Assembly: GCA_034506255.1 (NCBI GenBank) | Contig: JAPDPX010000006.1 | Span: 186,001 to 250,000, forward strand | Reading direction: 5' to 3' | DNA from: a candidate division KSB1 bacterium | GTDB lineage: Bacteria; Zhuqueibacterota; Zhuqueibacteria; Zhuqueibacterales; Zhuqueibacteraceae | DNA: 64,000 nucleotides | In this document: one piece after another, positions 9,960 to 19,381 of the stretch | Layout: every line of letters starts with the position of its first letter | Numbering within the stretch: position 1 is the first letter of the stretch | Position numbers and translations under genes: made by a program | Notes under the pieces: generated by a model | The model's input: the letters and a program-made list of their open reading frames with translations, nothing else | Databases searched by the model: none | Told to the model about the DNA's origin: nothing

Positions 9960-11066
9960 ATGTCTTCCTGCCGACGCATTCTTCATCTTGCGCCGTTTAA
10001 TACTTCGGGCGTGCCGATCACATGCGTGCGTGCCGAACGCCGGCTGGGCTGGCACAGCCGATTGATCACGTTCGGCCGTGATCCCCGCGGCTATGAAGAG
10101 GACGTGTGCCTGGAACTGCCGCTGCTGGATTTTGCCGGTTTGCGCTGGGCCAAGCGGTTGTTCTCTCATCCGGATCGTCTGCAGGTGAACAACACCCGCC
10201 ACATCACGCGCTCCGGCCCGCCGCAGTGGCAGCCGCACACCCGTGCGGAGCAATGGTTGCTCCAGTTGCGGGAATGGCTGTGGACGCCGGCAATCCAGCG
10301 TGCCCTGGCGGCGGTGGATTTTTGGAATTTCGATGTCTATCAGTTCGACGGCGGCATGGAATTTTACCGTGACGGCCGGCTGGTGCGCGAGCTCAAACGC
10401 CGCGGCAAAACCATCATCTGCCTCTACACCGGCTCGGATTTGCGCACGCGCGGTCTGGTGCCGGCAGTGGACCGCCAGGCCGATCTCCGGCTGACGCTGG
10501 AATTCGACCATCTCCTGCTCGATCCCAGCCTGCATCATCTTTTCTTCCCGTTCGAATTCGAGCGTTATGTCGTGCAGCCGGCGAAATCTTCGGGCCCGCT
10601 GGTCATCGGCCATGCGCCCACCAATCGCCATGCCAAGGGCAGCGAGTTGATCATCGCCGCGGTGCAAAGCCTGGCCGGCGAATTTCCCGTGCGTTTGGAG
10701 TTGATCGAGGGGATGCCGCATGCCGAAGCCATGCGGCGCAAAGCAGCGTGCGATATTTTCATCGACAATCTGGGCGAGCTGGGCTACGGCGTCAACGCGA
10801 TCGAGGCCCTGGCGCTCGGCATCTGCACCTGCACCAGCTTGATGCCCGATTTCAGCGCGCGCTATCCTGATCACGGCTTCGTCGAAATCACGGCGCAGAA
10901 TCTCGTCGAAAAACTGCGCTGGCTCTGCCGGCACCCGGATGAGCGCATGCGCCTGGCGCGGGCAGGCCGCGCCTGGGCGCTGGCACATCATGGCGCGCAG
11001 GCCGTGGTACAACATATTCATCACCTTCTGCACAGGCAGCAGCATGCGCATTCTGTTCATCAATAG
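9960..11066 (+). CDS. GT-B fold glycosyltransferase
   Basis: Predicted cytoplasmic glycosyltransferase, 368 residues. The N-terminal Rossmann half begins ILHLAPFNTSGVP, a common GT-B start with a Gly-containing loop. The C-terminal half has KGSELIIAAV, ELIEGMPHAEAM and a GYGVNAIEALALG block resembling the GT4 E-x7-E nucleotide-sugar site. ATG 9960 was chosen because homologous-looking sequence begins there and the upstream frame runs through a repeat. The next gene starts inside its last 23 bases, so they form a unit. Donor and acceptor are unknown; an envelope polysaccharide or LPS core role is inferred from the glycosyltransferase neighbours. Confidence 0.75.
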   Translation: MSSCRRILHLAPFNTSGVPITCVRAERRLGWHSRLITFGRDPRGYEEDVCLELPLLDFAGLRWAKRLFSHPDRLQVNNTRHITRSGPPQWQPHTRAEQWLLQLREWLWTPAIQRALAAVDFWNFDVYQFDGGMEFYRDGRLVRELKRRGKTIICLYTGSDLRTRGLVPAVDRQADLRLTLEFDHLLLDPSLHHLFFPFEFERYVVQPAKSSGPLVIGHAPTNRHAKGSELIIAAVQSLAGEFPVRLELIEGMPHAEAMRRKAACDIFIDNLGELGYGVNAIEALALGICTCTSLMPDFSARYPDHGFVEITAQNLVEKLRWLCRHPDERMRLARAGRAWALAHHGAQAVVQHIHHLLHRQQHAHSVHQ

Positions 11067-12156
11067 CATTCGCATGTTCGGCGGCGGCGAGGTGTGGATG
11101 CTGCGCACGCTGCAGGCGCTCGCGGCCGCCGGCCATCAGGTGTGGTTGTGTTGCCGGCCGGCCACGGCGCTGGCGGCGTGCGCCGCCGCCCGGGGCATAC
11201 CACTCAAGCTGCTGTCCTTCCGCAGCGATTTCGATCCTCTGCAGCTCTGCCAGTTGGCATGCTGGATGAAACGGCATGACTTCGACGTGGTGCTGACCAA
11301 CATGGACAAGGAGCTGCGTCTGGGCGGTCTGGCGGCACGGCTGGCGGGGGTGCCTGCCATCATTCCGCGGCGCGGGATTGATTATCCGCTCAAGAATCGC
11401 TGGCGCTACCGCTTTGCATACAATGTGCTGGCCACGCATGTGCTCGCCAATTCCCAAGCCACCAAGGCCGCCCTTTTGCGCCATGCGCCCTGGCTGGCGC
11501 CGGAGCGCATCAGCGTGATCTACAACGGCATCGATCCGGCGGAATTTGCCGCCGCCGACGGCACCAGCCTGCGAAAAAAATGGCAGCTTCCCGCCGACGC
11601 GCCCGTGCTCGGCTTCGTCGGGCAGTTGGACGAGCGCAAAGGCCTCACGGTGCTGCTGGCGGCGTTCGCGAAAATTTTGCCGCAGGTGCCGGCGGCGCGA
11701 CTGGTGCTGGTTGGCGAAGGCCCGTTGCGCACCATGATCGAGAGCGAACGACAGCGCCAGGGCTGGCAGCAACATCTGCTGCTTGCCGGCTTCGTTGACG
11801 ACATTCCCGCCGTGATGGCGGCGATCGATGTGCTGCTGCTGCCTTCGTTTTGGGAGGGTTTCGGTTTGGTGTTGATCGAAGCCATGGCCGCGGGCAAACC
11901 GGTCATCACGACGAACATCAGCAGCATGCCCGAGATCGTCGAGCACGGCCTCACCGGTTTTCTCCTTCCGCCCGGTGATGCCGGCGCCCTGGCCGCGCAC
12001 GCCTGTGCCTTGCTGCAGGATGGCGAACAGCGACGCGCCATGGGAGAAGCCGCGCGCCGGCGCGTGGCCGGGAAATTCTCCCACGCCCTGATGATGCAAC
12101 AATTGGAAACCCTGTTTGCGCGGGAGGCCCGGCGCAAAACCTGGCGCCGCCGCTGA
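11044..12156 (+). CDS. Glycosyltransferase family 4 protein
   Basis: GT4 glycosyltransferase of 370 residues. It starts MRILFINSIRMFGGGE with the Gly-rich loop for nucleotide-sugar binding. The middle has VIYNGID and GFVGQLDERKG, and the donor site is FWEGFGLVLIEAMAAGKPVI, the classic E-x7-E motif of GT4. It is probably soluble or peripheral at the inner face of the inner membrane. It overlaps the preceding glycosyltransferase by 23 bases. It likely adds a sugar to LPS core, O-antigen or capsule; the specific sugar cannot be read. Confidence 0.88.
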   Translation: MRILFINSIRMFGGGEVWMLRTLQALAAAGHQVWLCCRPATALAACAAARGIPLKLLSFRSDFDPLQLCQLACWMKRHDFDVVLTNMDKELRLGGLAARLAGVPAIIPRRGIDYPLKNRWRYRFAYNVLATHVLANSQATKAALLRHAPWLAPERISVIYNGIDPAEFAAADGTSLRKKWQLPADAPVLGFVGQLDERKGLTVLLAAFAKILPQVPAARLVLVGEGPLRTMIESERQRQGWQQHLLLAGFVDDIPAVMAAIDVLLLPSFWEGFGLVLIEAMAAGKPVITTNISSMPEIVEHGLTGFLLPPGDAGALAAHACALLQDGEQRRAMGEAARRRVAGKFSHALMMQQLETLFAREARRKTWRRR

Positions 12157-12275
12157 GAGGCGCACCGGGAGTCTGAGACTGGCCGAAGGTGACCGCCGTG
12201 AAACTGGCGGGGAAGTTGAATGCCGGAATCATTGCCCATCAGTCTGTGTCCGTCCAAAACCGGAGAGTCCATACC

Positions 12276-13427
12276 GTGCATTGGTGGAATCGCTTCGAGC
12301 AATTCTGCAAACGCCGCGGCCTGGCGCTGCTGGAAAAGTGGCTGGCCGTCGAGGAGCTGGCGCCGGAGCAGGTTGCGCGCGCGGCACTGCGCCGCATTCT
12401 GGTGATCCGGCAACACGATTACCTCGGCGATTTCCTGCTGGCGACACCGGTGTTGCGCGCCCTGCGTGAGCATTTTCCCCATGCGCATCTCGGCGTGCTG
12501 GTGCGCCGCTACACCGCCGAGGTGGCCCGTCACAATCAATATGTCGACGAAGTGCTGGTGTTTGAAGAGCACGGCTGGAATTGGACGCCCGCCCGCCTCC
12601 GGCGGCTGTGGCGCCAGCTTCGGCAGGGATGGGATTTGGCGATCGTTCTGAACACGGTTTCCCATTCGCTCACCAGCGATGTGCTGGCCCGCTTCAGCCG
12701 GGCACGCTATTGTCTGGGCAGTGCGGAGCGGGTGTTTCCCGGCTGTTCCCGCAACTTCTTTTATCATCTCAGCGCGCCCCCGGCCGCCGGGCGGCGTCAT
12801 CAAACCGACCGCAATCTCGACATCGTGCGGGTGCTCGGCATCGACACCTCCGATCACCGTGAAGTGATGACGCTCACGCCGGCAGACCGTGCCTTCGCCG
12901 CCGGGTTTCTGGCACGCCACGGGATTTCTCCCACGGAGCGCATTGTGGCGCTGCATCTCGGCGCCGGCAAGCGCGACAACCGCTGGCCGCCGGAGAAGTT
13001 CGCCGCAGTGGCCAATGCGCTGCATCGTGATTATCGCGTGCGGCTGCTGGCGGCCTGGGGGCCGCAGGAGGGCGCGCTGGGCGAGGCCTTCCTGCGCCGA
13101 CTGGCGTTCTCGCCCGTCGTGGTGAAGAATGTCTCGCTGCGGCAATTGGCGGCGCTGCTGGCGGCGGCCGATGGTTACGTGTGCAACGACACCGGTGTCA
13201 TGCACGTGGGCGCAGCGGTGGGCGTGCCGCTGGTGGCGATCTTCGGGCCCACCGATCCCGCCTTGTGGAAACCACCGGGCGAAAAATTCATTGCACTGCG
13301 CGGCCACAACGGCGAATGCGCCAATGTCGAACCGGAACAGGTGCTGCACGCCTTGTTGCGGCTGGTGTCCCCCCCGCTGCCAGCGCGTGACGAACATGCG
13401 GCAGCCGTGATGGTCACACCGAGCTGA
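12276..13427 (+). CDS. Glycosyltransferase family 9 (heptosyltransferase-like)
   Basis: GT9-family enzyme, which in LPS synthesis transfers heptose from ADP-heptose. The N-terminal acceptor half starts ILVIRQHDYLGDFLLATPVLRALRE, the family hallmark. The C-terminal half has HLGAGKRDNRWP and CNDTGVMHVGAAVGVPLVAIFGPTDP, the ADP-heptose site. GTG 12276 follows a GGAGAG Shine-Dalgarno and gives 383 residues; an upstream GTG at 12189 would add 29 residues with no family similarity. Placed among other glycosyltransferases, it supports an LPS-core cluster. Whether the sugar is heptose is inferred. Confidence 0.85.
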   Translation: MHWWNRFEQFCKRRGLALLEKWLAVEELAPEQVARAALRRILVIRQHDYLGDFLLATPVLRALREHFPHAHLGVLVRRYTAEVARHNQYVDEVLVFEEHGWNWTPARLRRLWRQLRQGWDLAIVLNTVSHSLTSDVLARFSRARYCLGSAERVFPGCSRNFFYHLSAPPAAGRRHQTDRNLDIVRVLGIDTSDHREVMTLTPADRAFAAGFLARHGISPTERIVALHLGAGKRDNRWPPEKFAAVANALHRDYRVRLLAAWGPQEGALGEAFLRRLAFSPVVVKNVSLRQLAALLAAADGYVCNDTGVMHVGAAVGVPLVAIFGPTDPALWKPPGEKFIALRGHNGECANVEPEQVLHALLRLVSPPLPARDEHAAAVMVTPS

Positions 13428-13439
13428 GCGGAGAGAATC

Positions 13440-14264
13440 ATGTCGGAAGCGATCAAAACCTTCGCGGTCCACCGGCTCAGCCGCGGCCGGCTGCACGCGG
13501 CCAGCGATCACCTGGTGGTCGAAGAGCCGCTGGAGATTCGTTTGAATGGCCGGCCGCTGGCCGTGGTGATGCGCACACCCGGCGAGGATTTCGATCTCGC
13601 CCGCGGCTTTCTGCTGTCGGAGGGTTTGCTCGGCAGCGCTGACGGCCGCTGCCCGCCGCTGCCCGACATCGATTGGGCGTGCGATGAATTCGGCCTGCCG
13701 ATTCCGAACGTGGTGGACTGTTCGCTCGCAGCGCTGTCCGCCGGGGCGATTGCGGCGGCACAACGCCGCTTCTATGCCACCTCGAGCTGCGGTATTTGCG
13801 GCCGCACCTCGCTGGAACGGGTTTTTCTGCAGGCGCCCGCCCTGCAGCGTCATTTCACCATCACCGCAGCGGCGCTCAACCAACTGCCCGTCAGGCTGGC
13901 TGCCGCGCAATCGCATTTTACCCGCACCGGCGGCCTGCATGCCGCGGCTTTGTTTTCCACCGCCGGCGAGCTGGTCAAAGTGTGCGAGGATATCGGCCGC
14001 CACAATGCGGTGGACAAGGCGCTGGGCTGGGCGCTGTCGCAGGGGCTTTATCCGCTCGCTGATTTCGGACTGCTGGTGAGCGGCCGGCTGAGTTTTGAAA
14101 TGGTGCAGAAAGCGCTGCTGGCAGGCATTTCCCTGGTGGCGGCGATCAGCGCCGCCTCTTCGCTGGCCGTGGAACTGGCCGGCAAAACAGGCATGGCGCT
14201 CGCCGGTTTCGTGCGCGGCGGGCAGGCAGTGATTTACCACGGCCACGAGCGGATCACCCGCTGA
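13440..14264 (+). CDS. fdhD: FdhD, sulfurtransferase for formate dehydrogenase maturation
   Basis: FdhD transfers sulfur from IscS to the molybdenum cofactor of formate dehydrogenases. At 274 residues it is family length. The active CxxC is in TSSCGICG. Family blocks EEPLEIRLNG, TPGEDFDLARGFLLSEG, FTRTGGLHAA, CEDIGRHNAVDK and SGRLSFEMVQKAL are all present. A GGAGAG Shine-Dalgarno precedes ATG 13440. No formate dehydrogenase or molybdopterin gene is in the window, so its client enzyme must be elsewhere. It sits between glycosyltransferase genes 12 and 33 bases away, probably just co-transcribed. Confidence 0.94.
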   Translation: MSEAIKTFAVHRLSRGRLHAASDHLVVEEPLEIRLNGRPLAVVMRTPGEDFDLARGFLLSEGLLGSADGRCPPLPDIDWACDEFGLPIPNVVDCSLAALSAGAIAAAQRRFYATSSCGICGRTSLERVFLQAPALQRHFTITAAALNQLPVRLAAAQSHFTRTGGLHAAALFSTAGELVKVCEDIGRHNAVDKALGWALSQGLYPLADFGLLVSGRLSFEMVQKALLAGISLVAAISAASSLAVELAGKTGMALAGFVRGGQAVIYHGHERITR

Positions 14265-14297
14265 CGACCGCACTCAACAACGGCGGAGCGTGCACTC

Positions 14298-15407
14298 GTG
14301 AACATCGTCTTCATTGAAACCTTCTACGGCGGGTCGCACAAGGCCTTTCTCGATGGCTTGCTGCAATACAGCCGGCACAACATCATCCCCATCACCTTTC
14401 CCGCCCGTTTCTGGAAATGGCGCATGCGCACTTCGGCGCTTTACGTGGCGGAAACCTGCAGCGACGCGCTGCGCACCTGTGATCTCATCGTGGCAACAGA
14501 CCTGATCAATCTCGCGGAATTGAAGGCGCTCACCGGCTATCGCTGCCCGGCGATTCTCTTTCTGCACGAAAATCAAATCACCTATCCCACCCCGGAGGGT
14601 GAAAAGCCGGAGATCGACCTGGGTCTGGTCAATCTCGTGTCGGCGCTCGCCGCCGATCTCTGCCTGTTCAATTCGCATTATCATCTGCGGGAGTTCGATC
14701 AGGCCTTGCGCCAGCTCGTGCTCACCATTCCGGAATTCGTGCCCGAGCATGCCCGCAGCCTGATCGCCGCCCAATCGCGGGTGGTGTACATGGGATTGAA
14801 CATCTCCGACTTTCCCCATCCCCGCATCCCTATGAATCCCGTGCCCATCATCCTGTGGAATCATCGCTGGGAATTCGACAAGCAACCAGGCGTCTTTTTC
14901 AATGCCCTGTATCGTCTAATGGAAGATGGCATCGATTTCCGCGTGATTCTTCTGGGGGAAAACTTTCAAATGCATCCGCAGGAATTCCTCATCGCGCGCG
15001 AGCGGCTGGGCGACCGCATTCTCCGCTTCGGCTTCGTCGAAAGCATGGAAGACTATGTTCACTTTCTCTCGCGCTCGGACATCGTAGTGTCCACCGCCAT
15101 TCAGGAGAATTTCGGGATTGCGGTGACCGAAGCGATGTATTGCCACGTGCTGCCGCTGCTGCCCAACCGCCTGAGCTATCCCGAAATCCTGCCGGCGCAA
15201 TTTCATGACCAGTTTCTTTATGATTCGCCGGCGGAGATGGATCAAAAGCTCAGACACTTGCTGCGCGAGTACCGCAATCTCGACCAGGTGCGCCAGGAGT
15301 TGGCCGCGGCCATGGAAAAATTCACCTGGGCGAACCGCATCGACGAGTTCGACACCATCTTTGCGGAACTGGCGGCAAAGCCTCGCGCAACGCATCCGCC
15401 TCGCTGA
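14298..15407 (+). CDS. DUF3524 glycosyltransferase, tRNA-queuosine mannosyltransferase-like
   Basis: 369-residue GT-B protein whose N-terminus (MNIVFIETFYGGSHKAF) and LFLHENQITYP block are the hallmarks of DUF3524/GTDC1, the family in which the vertebrate member (QTMAN) mannosylates queuosine in tRNA-Asp. The C-terminal half resembles GT4 (WNHRWEFDKQP, FGFVESMEDY, IQENFGIAVTEAMY with the E-x7-E-like site). The start is GTG 14298. By family it should act on queuosine-modified tRNA in the cytoplasm. The biochemical activity of bacterial members is not something the sequence proves. It follows fdhD by 33 bases, at the end of the glycosyltransferase run. Confidence 0.8.
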   Translation: MNIVFIETFYGGSHKAFLDGLLQYSRHNIIPITFPARFWKWRMRTSALYVAETCSDALRTCDLIVATDLINLAELKALTGYRCPAILFLHENQITYPTPEGEKPEIDLGLVNLVSALAADLCLFNSHYHLREFDQALRQLVLTIPEFVPEHARSLIAAQSRVVYMGLNISDFPHPRIPMNPVPIILWNHRWEFDKQPGVFFNALYRLMEDGIDFRVILLGENFQMHPQEFLIARERLGDRILRFGFVESMEDYVHFLSRSDIVVSTAIQENFGIAVTEAMYCHVLPLLPNRLSYPEILPAQFHDQFLYDSPAEMDQKLRHLLREYRNLDQVRQELAAAMEKFTWANRIDEFDTIFAELAAKPRATHPPR

Positions 15408-15889
15408 CAAGACCCCGTTCGCTGGTGATGTCTCCCGCCTCACCACGAAATCTGCCGGCACGGGTCCCGCCTTTTTACAAAACAGCACTCCCCTTGGTGG
15501 AGTTTGTGTTGATCATGTGACCACGCCGCCCATGCCTTCGTGACCAGCAGTCGCCGCCGCGAACCGGAGGTGCGCAGGGTTGCCCTCGCTCCGAACAGAC
15601 GCGCATGCACACAGCGCGCACCGGCCGTGCGCCATTCCTGTCATTCCGGCAAAATTCAAACAAGCCCCGCCCGCGGCGTTACAATGCCTGCCACACCCCC
15701 GCCCTGCCGGCAGTTTGACACACTATTTGCATGAGTCTCCCGCCCTCATTGACATGCCTGCCAGGCAGCGTGGCCGGCCGGCAGGTTTAATCGTGATCGG
15801 GCAATGAATTAGCGTGGCACAAATACGCTTTTGTCACTGCTTGCCGGCTACGAAATCGAATTTCAACCTTGCTGTTTTTGGAGGATTCC
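15408..15889 (+). other. Gene-free region upstream of the secreted lyase-like gene
   Basis: No gene is supported. TTGACA at 15749-15754 has no -10 partner. TGGCAC at 15815-15820 followed by GC resembles a sigma-54 site but its spacing is one base short. A GGAGG Shine-Dalgarno lies just before the next gene's ATG at 15890. Confidence 0.5.
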
Positions 15890-18571
15890 ATGCACAGATT
15901 ATGGACAATCTTGATCGTGTCAGTGGTGGCCAGCGGCTTGCAAGCCGGGCCTTTCACTGCGCCGGCGAATTCGCCGCTGGCGCGCAAGGAACATCCACGG
16001 CTGTTTATCACCGCCGCGGGCGTGCCGGCGATGCGCAGCCGCATTCAGAATTACTACAAAAGTGATTTTCAGCAGTTCGTGAATGCGATGGACCAGCTTT
16101 ACTCCGTTGCGGCCGGCAGCGGCAAACTGGCGGAGTGGAATGAGCTGTTCGGCGCGGCGCGCTCCTTCGCCCTGCTCTATCGCCTCGACCCGGCGACCGT
16201 GTCCGGCATCACCGCTGCTCACAGCCGCAGGGACTATGGTCAGAAGGCCCTCAGCCTGGGCCTGCACATTGCCCAGCGGCTGCCGGATGACTGGAACGAG
16301 GCCCATCATGGCTCCAAAAATCTCACCACGGCAGAAGGCGGCCTTGCCAGCCTGGCGCTGCAGGTGGTGTATGACTGGACTTTCGATCTGGCAACGCTGG
16401 AGCAACGGCGGCAACTGGCCGACCGTTTGATCACCTTGTGGAACAACCGCTATGATTCTCAAAAGGTCAAACTGGAAAACCATTATGCCGCCAATGCGCA
16501 CGTCTATGCCGGCGCCCTGTGTTTCTATGGCGACACCGATCTCGGTGCCGCCTACACTACCAAAGCGCAGGCGATGATGGATTCGTTCGAAGACGTTTTT
16601 CTGCAGCGGCAATTGGGTGTGGCCGAACGCCTGTTCGAAGGCTCCAGCGACTGGGTCGAGGGCGACTCCTACAGCATGGATGGCTATGTCGGCATCATGC
16701 TGCTGGCGGCGGCCGCCGGCAGCGCGATGGGAGTGAACTATTTCGCCACCAACCCCTGGCTGCATTATGCGCCCTACTATCTCTACTATCACATGATACC
16801 GATGCCCTATCGGGGGCAGTACTATTTCAGTCAGCAAAACACCAGCACGGTGATGCCGTTTCGCGACTCAGCCACCTCAATGGTGATGAACATGTCCGCC
16901 GCCATGCTGCAGCAGGCCGATCCCAATCTCGCCGGCTTTGCCGCGTGGTTTTGTGAAAGAAGCCCGTATGGCCTCGACGTCGATCAGTATCAGTACTATG
17001 AAAGCCATCTATTCGACTTCTTTTACAAATTCGTGTTTGGCACGCGGCAGGTCGCCAAGAAATCGCCGGAGGAGGCCGGCATCCCGCTGAGCGTGCATCT
17101 CGGGCAGGGCCACGCCATGCGCTCGGATCACGGCGCCAACGACGCCACGCTCATCCAGTTCTACAGCCCCAAGTTTTGGTATGCCAACGGCCACAACGAG
17201 GAGGACATGGGCGCGCTCAATATTCACCGCTTTGGCCCGCTGGCGGTGAGTGCCGCCAACACCAAAAACGGCGGCACCGGAGTTCCGCGCGTGCAGAGCG
17301 ACGGCAAAGGTCTGGCGCTCAACAACATTCTGGGTATTGCGGGCGACCGGGCGCTCAGCCCGGAGATGGGCGCAATCAACGACACGCATGACACCCCGGC
17401 CCATTTCGTCGACGGCGCCACTGCCCACATTGGCACGGTGGAGGCCCGCGTATCCGTTCCCGGCTGGCATGATTACATCAACTACGACTACACGCGCAGC
17501 TACAAGGGGGGCAGCAAGGCCGGCCTGGCACGGCGCGCAGTGGTTTATCTGCGCGGCCCGGTGAACCATGAATTCGTGGTGGTGATGGATCGCGTGCAGT
17601 CCGCGCAGGAAAAATACTTCGTGCTGCACACGGTGGGCGACGTGGCGGCAGTGGACGGCAGTTGGCAAAGCGCCGGCAGCGGCCACTGGACGGGCAGCGG
17701 TCGCACTTTCAAAGTGACCAACCGAATCGACAAGTCACACGGGCAGATGTATATCACCTCGGTTCTGCCGGCACAGGCGACGATCCACAAGTTCGGCGGC
17801 AGCGGTTATGAGTGGGTATGGGCCGACGGTTCGCGTCTCGACTACAGCGCCTCTGAATTCACCGAACTGGCCAGCTTCCTGCTCAGCGATCACACCCTGC
17901 AGATCCGCTCGGCGCAGGGCTTGTTCCTCACCGTGATGCAGCTCGGCGATGCCAACACCATGGGCCCACCGGCGGCAGTCGAAAATCTCTCCGGCGAGAG
18001 CTGCACCGGCGTGTTGCTGGAAGGCGAGCGCGCCGTCATTTTCAGCCGAACGGAAACGCGCCTCGGCAATTTCACCTACTCCTGCCGGAGCAACAAGACG
18101 GTGAAACATCTGCTGACCGAGTTGAAGCCCAACCGCAGCTACACAGTGAAGCGCGGCGGCACGCTGGTGGCGAGTGGCAACACCGACGCCGGCGGCACGA
18201 TCGCCTTCTCCGACAATCCTGGTGGCGAGGGAACTTATAGCGTGGCTCTCGGCGGTGCCACAGCCGTGGAGCAGCACGATTCCGCCACCCTGCCACTCAC
18301 GCTGCAGCTCGCCAATCATCCCAATCCGTTCAATCCGAGCACCACCCTCACCTTCACCCTGCCGCAGGCCGGTCCGGTTACACTGCGCATTTACAACCTT
18401 GCCGGCCAGCTCGTACGCACGTTGCTCGCGCGGGAGTTGCCGGCGGGCACGCATCAGGTGAGGTGGGATGGCACCGTCGAAGGTGGCCGCCGCGCTGCCA
18501 GCGGGGTTTATCTCGCCCGCATCGAGACCACAGCCGCGGTGGCGGAGAGCAAGCTGTTGCTGGCGAAATAA
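15890..18571 (+). CDS. Secreted heparinase II/III or alginate-lyase-like protein with FlgD/T9SS C-terminal module
   Basis: 893-residue exported protein. A signal peptide covers residues 1-20 (ending GLQAG). Residues about 30-330 form an alpha-helical region starting HPRLFITAAGVPAMRSRI, typical of the (alpha/alpha) toroid of heparinase II/III and alginate-lyase families. A beta-rich middle (residues about 390-680, with VPGWHDYINYDYTRSY and FVVVMDRV) matches their second domain. Residues about 800-893 are a FlgD-like/T9SS type A module beginning NHPNPFNPSTTLTFTLP. It is expected at the cell surface or secreted, cleaving an acidic polysaccharide; the substrate is unknown. GGAGG ahead of ATG 15890 fixes the start. 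It is monocistronic. Confidence 0.75.
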   Translation: MHRLWTILIVSVVASGLQAGPFTAPANSPLARKEHPRLFITAAGVPAMRSRIQNYYKSDFQQFVNAMDQLYSVAAGSGKLAEWNELFGAARSFALLYRLDPATVSGITAAHSRRDYGQKALSLGLHIAQRLPDDWNEAHHGSKNLTTAEGGLASLALQVVYDWTFDLATLEQRRQLADRLITLWNNRYDSQKVKLENHYAANAHVYAGALCFYGDTDLGAAYTTKAQAMMDSFEDVFLQRQLGVAERLFEGSSDWVEGDSYSMDGYVGIMLLAAAAGSAMGVNYFATNPWLHYAPYYLYYHMIPMPYRGQYYFSQQNTSTVMPFRDSATSMVMNMSAAMLQQADPNLAGFAAWFCERSPYGLDVDQYQYYESHLFDFFYKFVFGTRQVAKKSPEEAGIPLSVHLGQGHAMRSDHGANDATLIQFYSPKFWYANGHNEEDMGALNIHRFGPLAVSAANTKNGGTGVPRVQSDGKGLALNNILGIAGDRALSPEMGAINDTHDTPAHFVDGATAHIGTVEARVSVPGWHDYINYDYTRSYKGGSKAGLARRAVVYLRGPVNHEFVVVMDRVQSAQEKYFVLHTVGDVAAVDGSWQSAGSGHWTGSGRTFKVTNRIDKSHGQMYITSVLPAQATIHKFGGSGYEWVWADGSRLDYSASEFTELASFLLSDHTLQIRSAQGLFLTVMQLGDANTMGPPAAVENLSGESCTGVLLEGERAVIFSRTETRLGNFTYSCRSNKTVKHLLTELKPNRSYTVKRGGTLVASGNTDAGGTIAFSDNPGGEGTYSVALGGATAVEQHDSATLPLTLQLANHPNPFNPSTTLTFTLPQAGPVTLRIYNLAGQLVRTLLARELPAGTHQVRWDGTVEGGRRAASGVYLARIETTAAVAESKLLLAK

Positions 18572-18779
18572 TGCCCGTCTGCAATCATGCTGCCTTGTCC
18601 TGGCGCTCCGGCAACCGATCCAAACCTCAAAATGGCCCTGCGCCAAACGTTCTCCCAGGCCCGGCTCTGCCGGGGTTGGCATGTTCAGTGGGCGGACACG
18701 AAAAATCCATCAGCATGGGCTGGAATGGTCTACACTCATGTTGGTGGATTGCAAGTCTCTGCCGGCCACGCCAGAAGGC

Positions 18780-18850
18780 GAAACCGCAGGGGCTTCGCAA
18801 AGAGGAACCCTTCCGCCACGGTTTGATCGTGGTTCTATCTGAATTTTGCA
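18780..18850 (+). repeat. Dispersed CCACGG hairpin element (family C), copy 1
   Basis: Clearly similar to 28470-28545: both carry a CGCAG/CACAG-GG-x-TTCGCAAA lead, then TTCCGCCACGGTTTGA and a CGTGG arm. The stem CCACGGT/ATCGTGG lies at 18816-18832 with one mispair. Confidence 0.65.
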
Positions 18851-18893
18851 GCAAAGGGCACAGTTAATTGTGATCGGTTGGGCACTCTGACTA

Positions 18894-19091
18894 AGCCCGC
18901 CAGGGGTGAAATGTTTATAGTCAATTCCAAGTTACCACCATTCTCAAACTCCGCAGGAGTGACATGTCGCACTTCGTTGATACACGCCTCGATTATTTGG
19001 CGAGAAGCACATTTCACTCCGACGGAGTTTTCAAAACCTAAACAGCGCACTGCTGCTATAAACAGCCCACTCCTAGCGGAGTTAAAAACAA
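18894..19091. repeat. Cluster of four CTCC...GGAGTGACAT units (family D)
   Basis: Related short dyads occur at about 18897-18920 (CCAGGGGTGAAATGTTTATA), 18949-18968 (ACTCCGCAGGAGTGACATGT), 19009-19033 (inverted, ACATTTCACTCCGACGGAGT) and 19068-19091 (ACTCCTAGCGGAGT). Each has an ACTCC/GGAGT core or a variant of it; the first three continue into a G(A)CAT/GAAAT tail. Orientation alternates. Confidence 0.55.
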
Positions 19092-19381
19092 AGCCAGCCG
19101 TGCAAAAAATTTTTTGCACTACCCAATGGGTGAATCAAAACAATTTCTGAACCGCTTGAATTGCGATTTTAGCCAACTTCGGTGCAAAATTCAGGTTCTA
19201 TCTTGCGATCCTGTGAAGCTCTCTGCGGGACTGCCACGGCCAGGTCGTGGCAGATCAAAGAGGAACTGTATTGTGATCGCGAAGATTTTTGCACCACGAA
19301 CCCCGCCAAAAGCACGAGGAAAAACTGGGTGGCTTGTCAAGGCCTCAGTTACGCGTGGGAAGGTGGCGCGGACATTATCAT

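Noticed and set aside
11520-14273. 917-residue open frame on the minus strand
   Set aside because: It lies opposite two glycosyltransferase genes and fdhD, all with clear motifs; its composition is typical of a GC-driven antisense frame.
15814-15828. Sigma-54 promoter-like GTGGCACAAATACGC
   Set aside because: GG to GC spacing is one base short of the -24/-12 rule, and TTGC is not matched, so it is not reported as a promoter.
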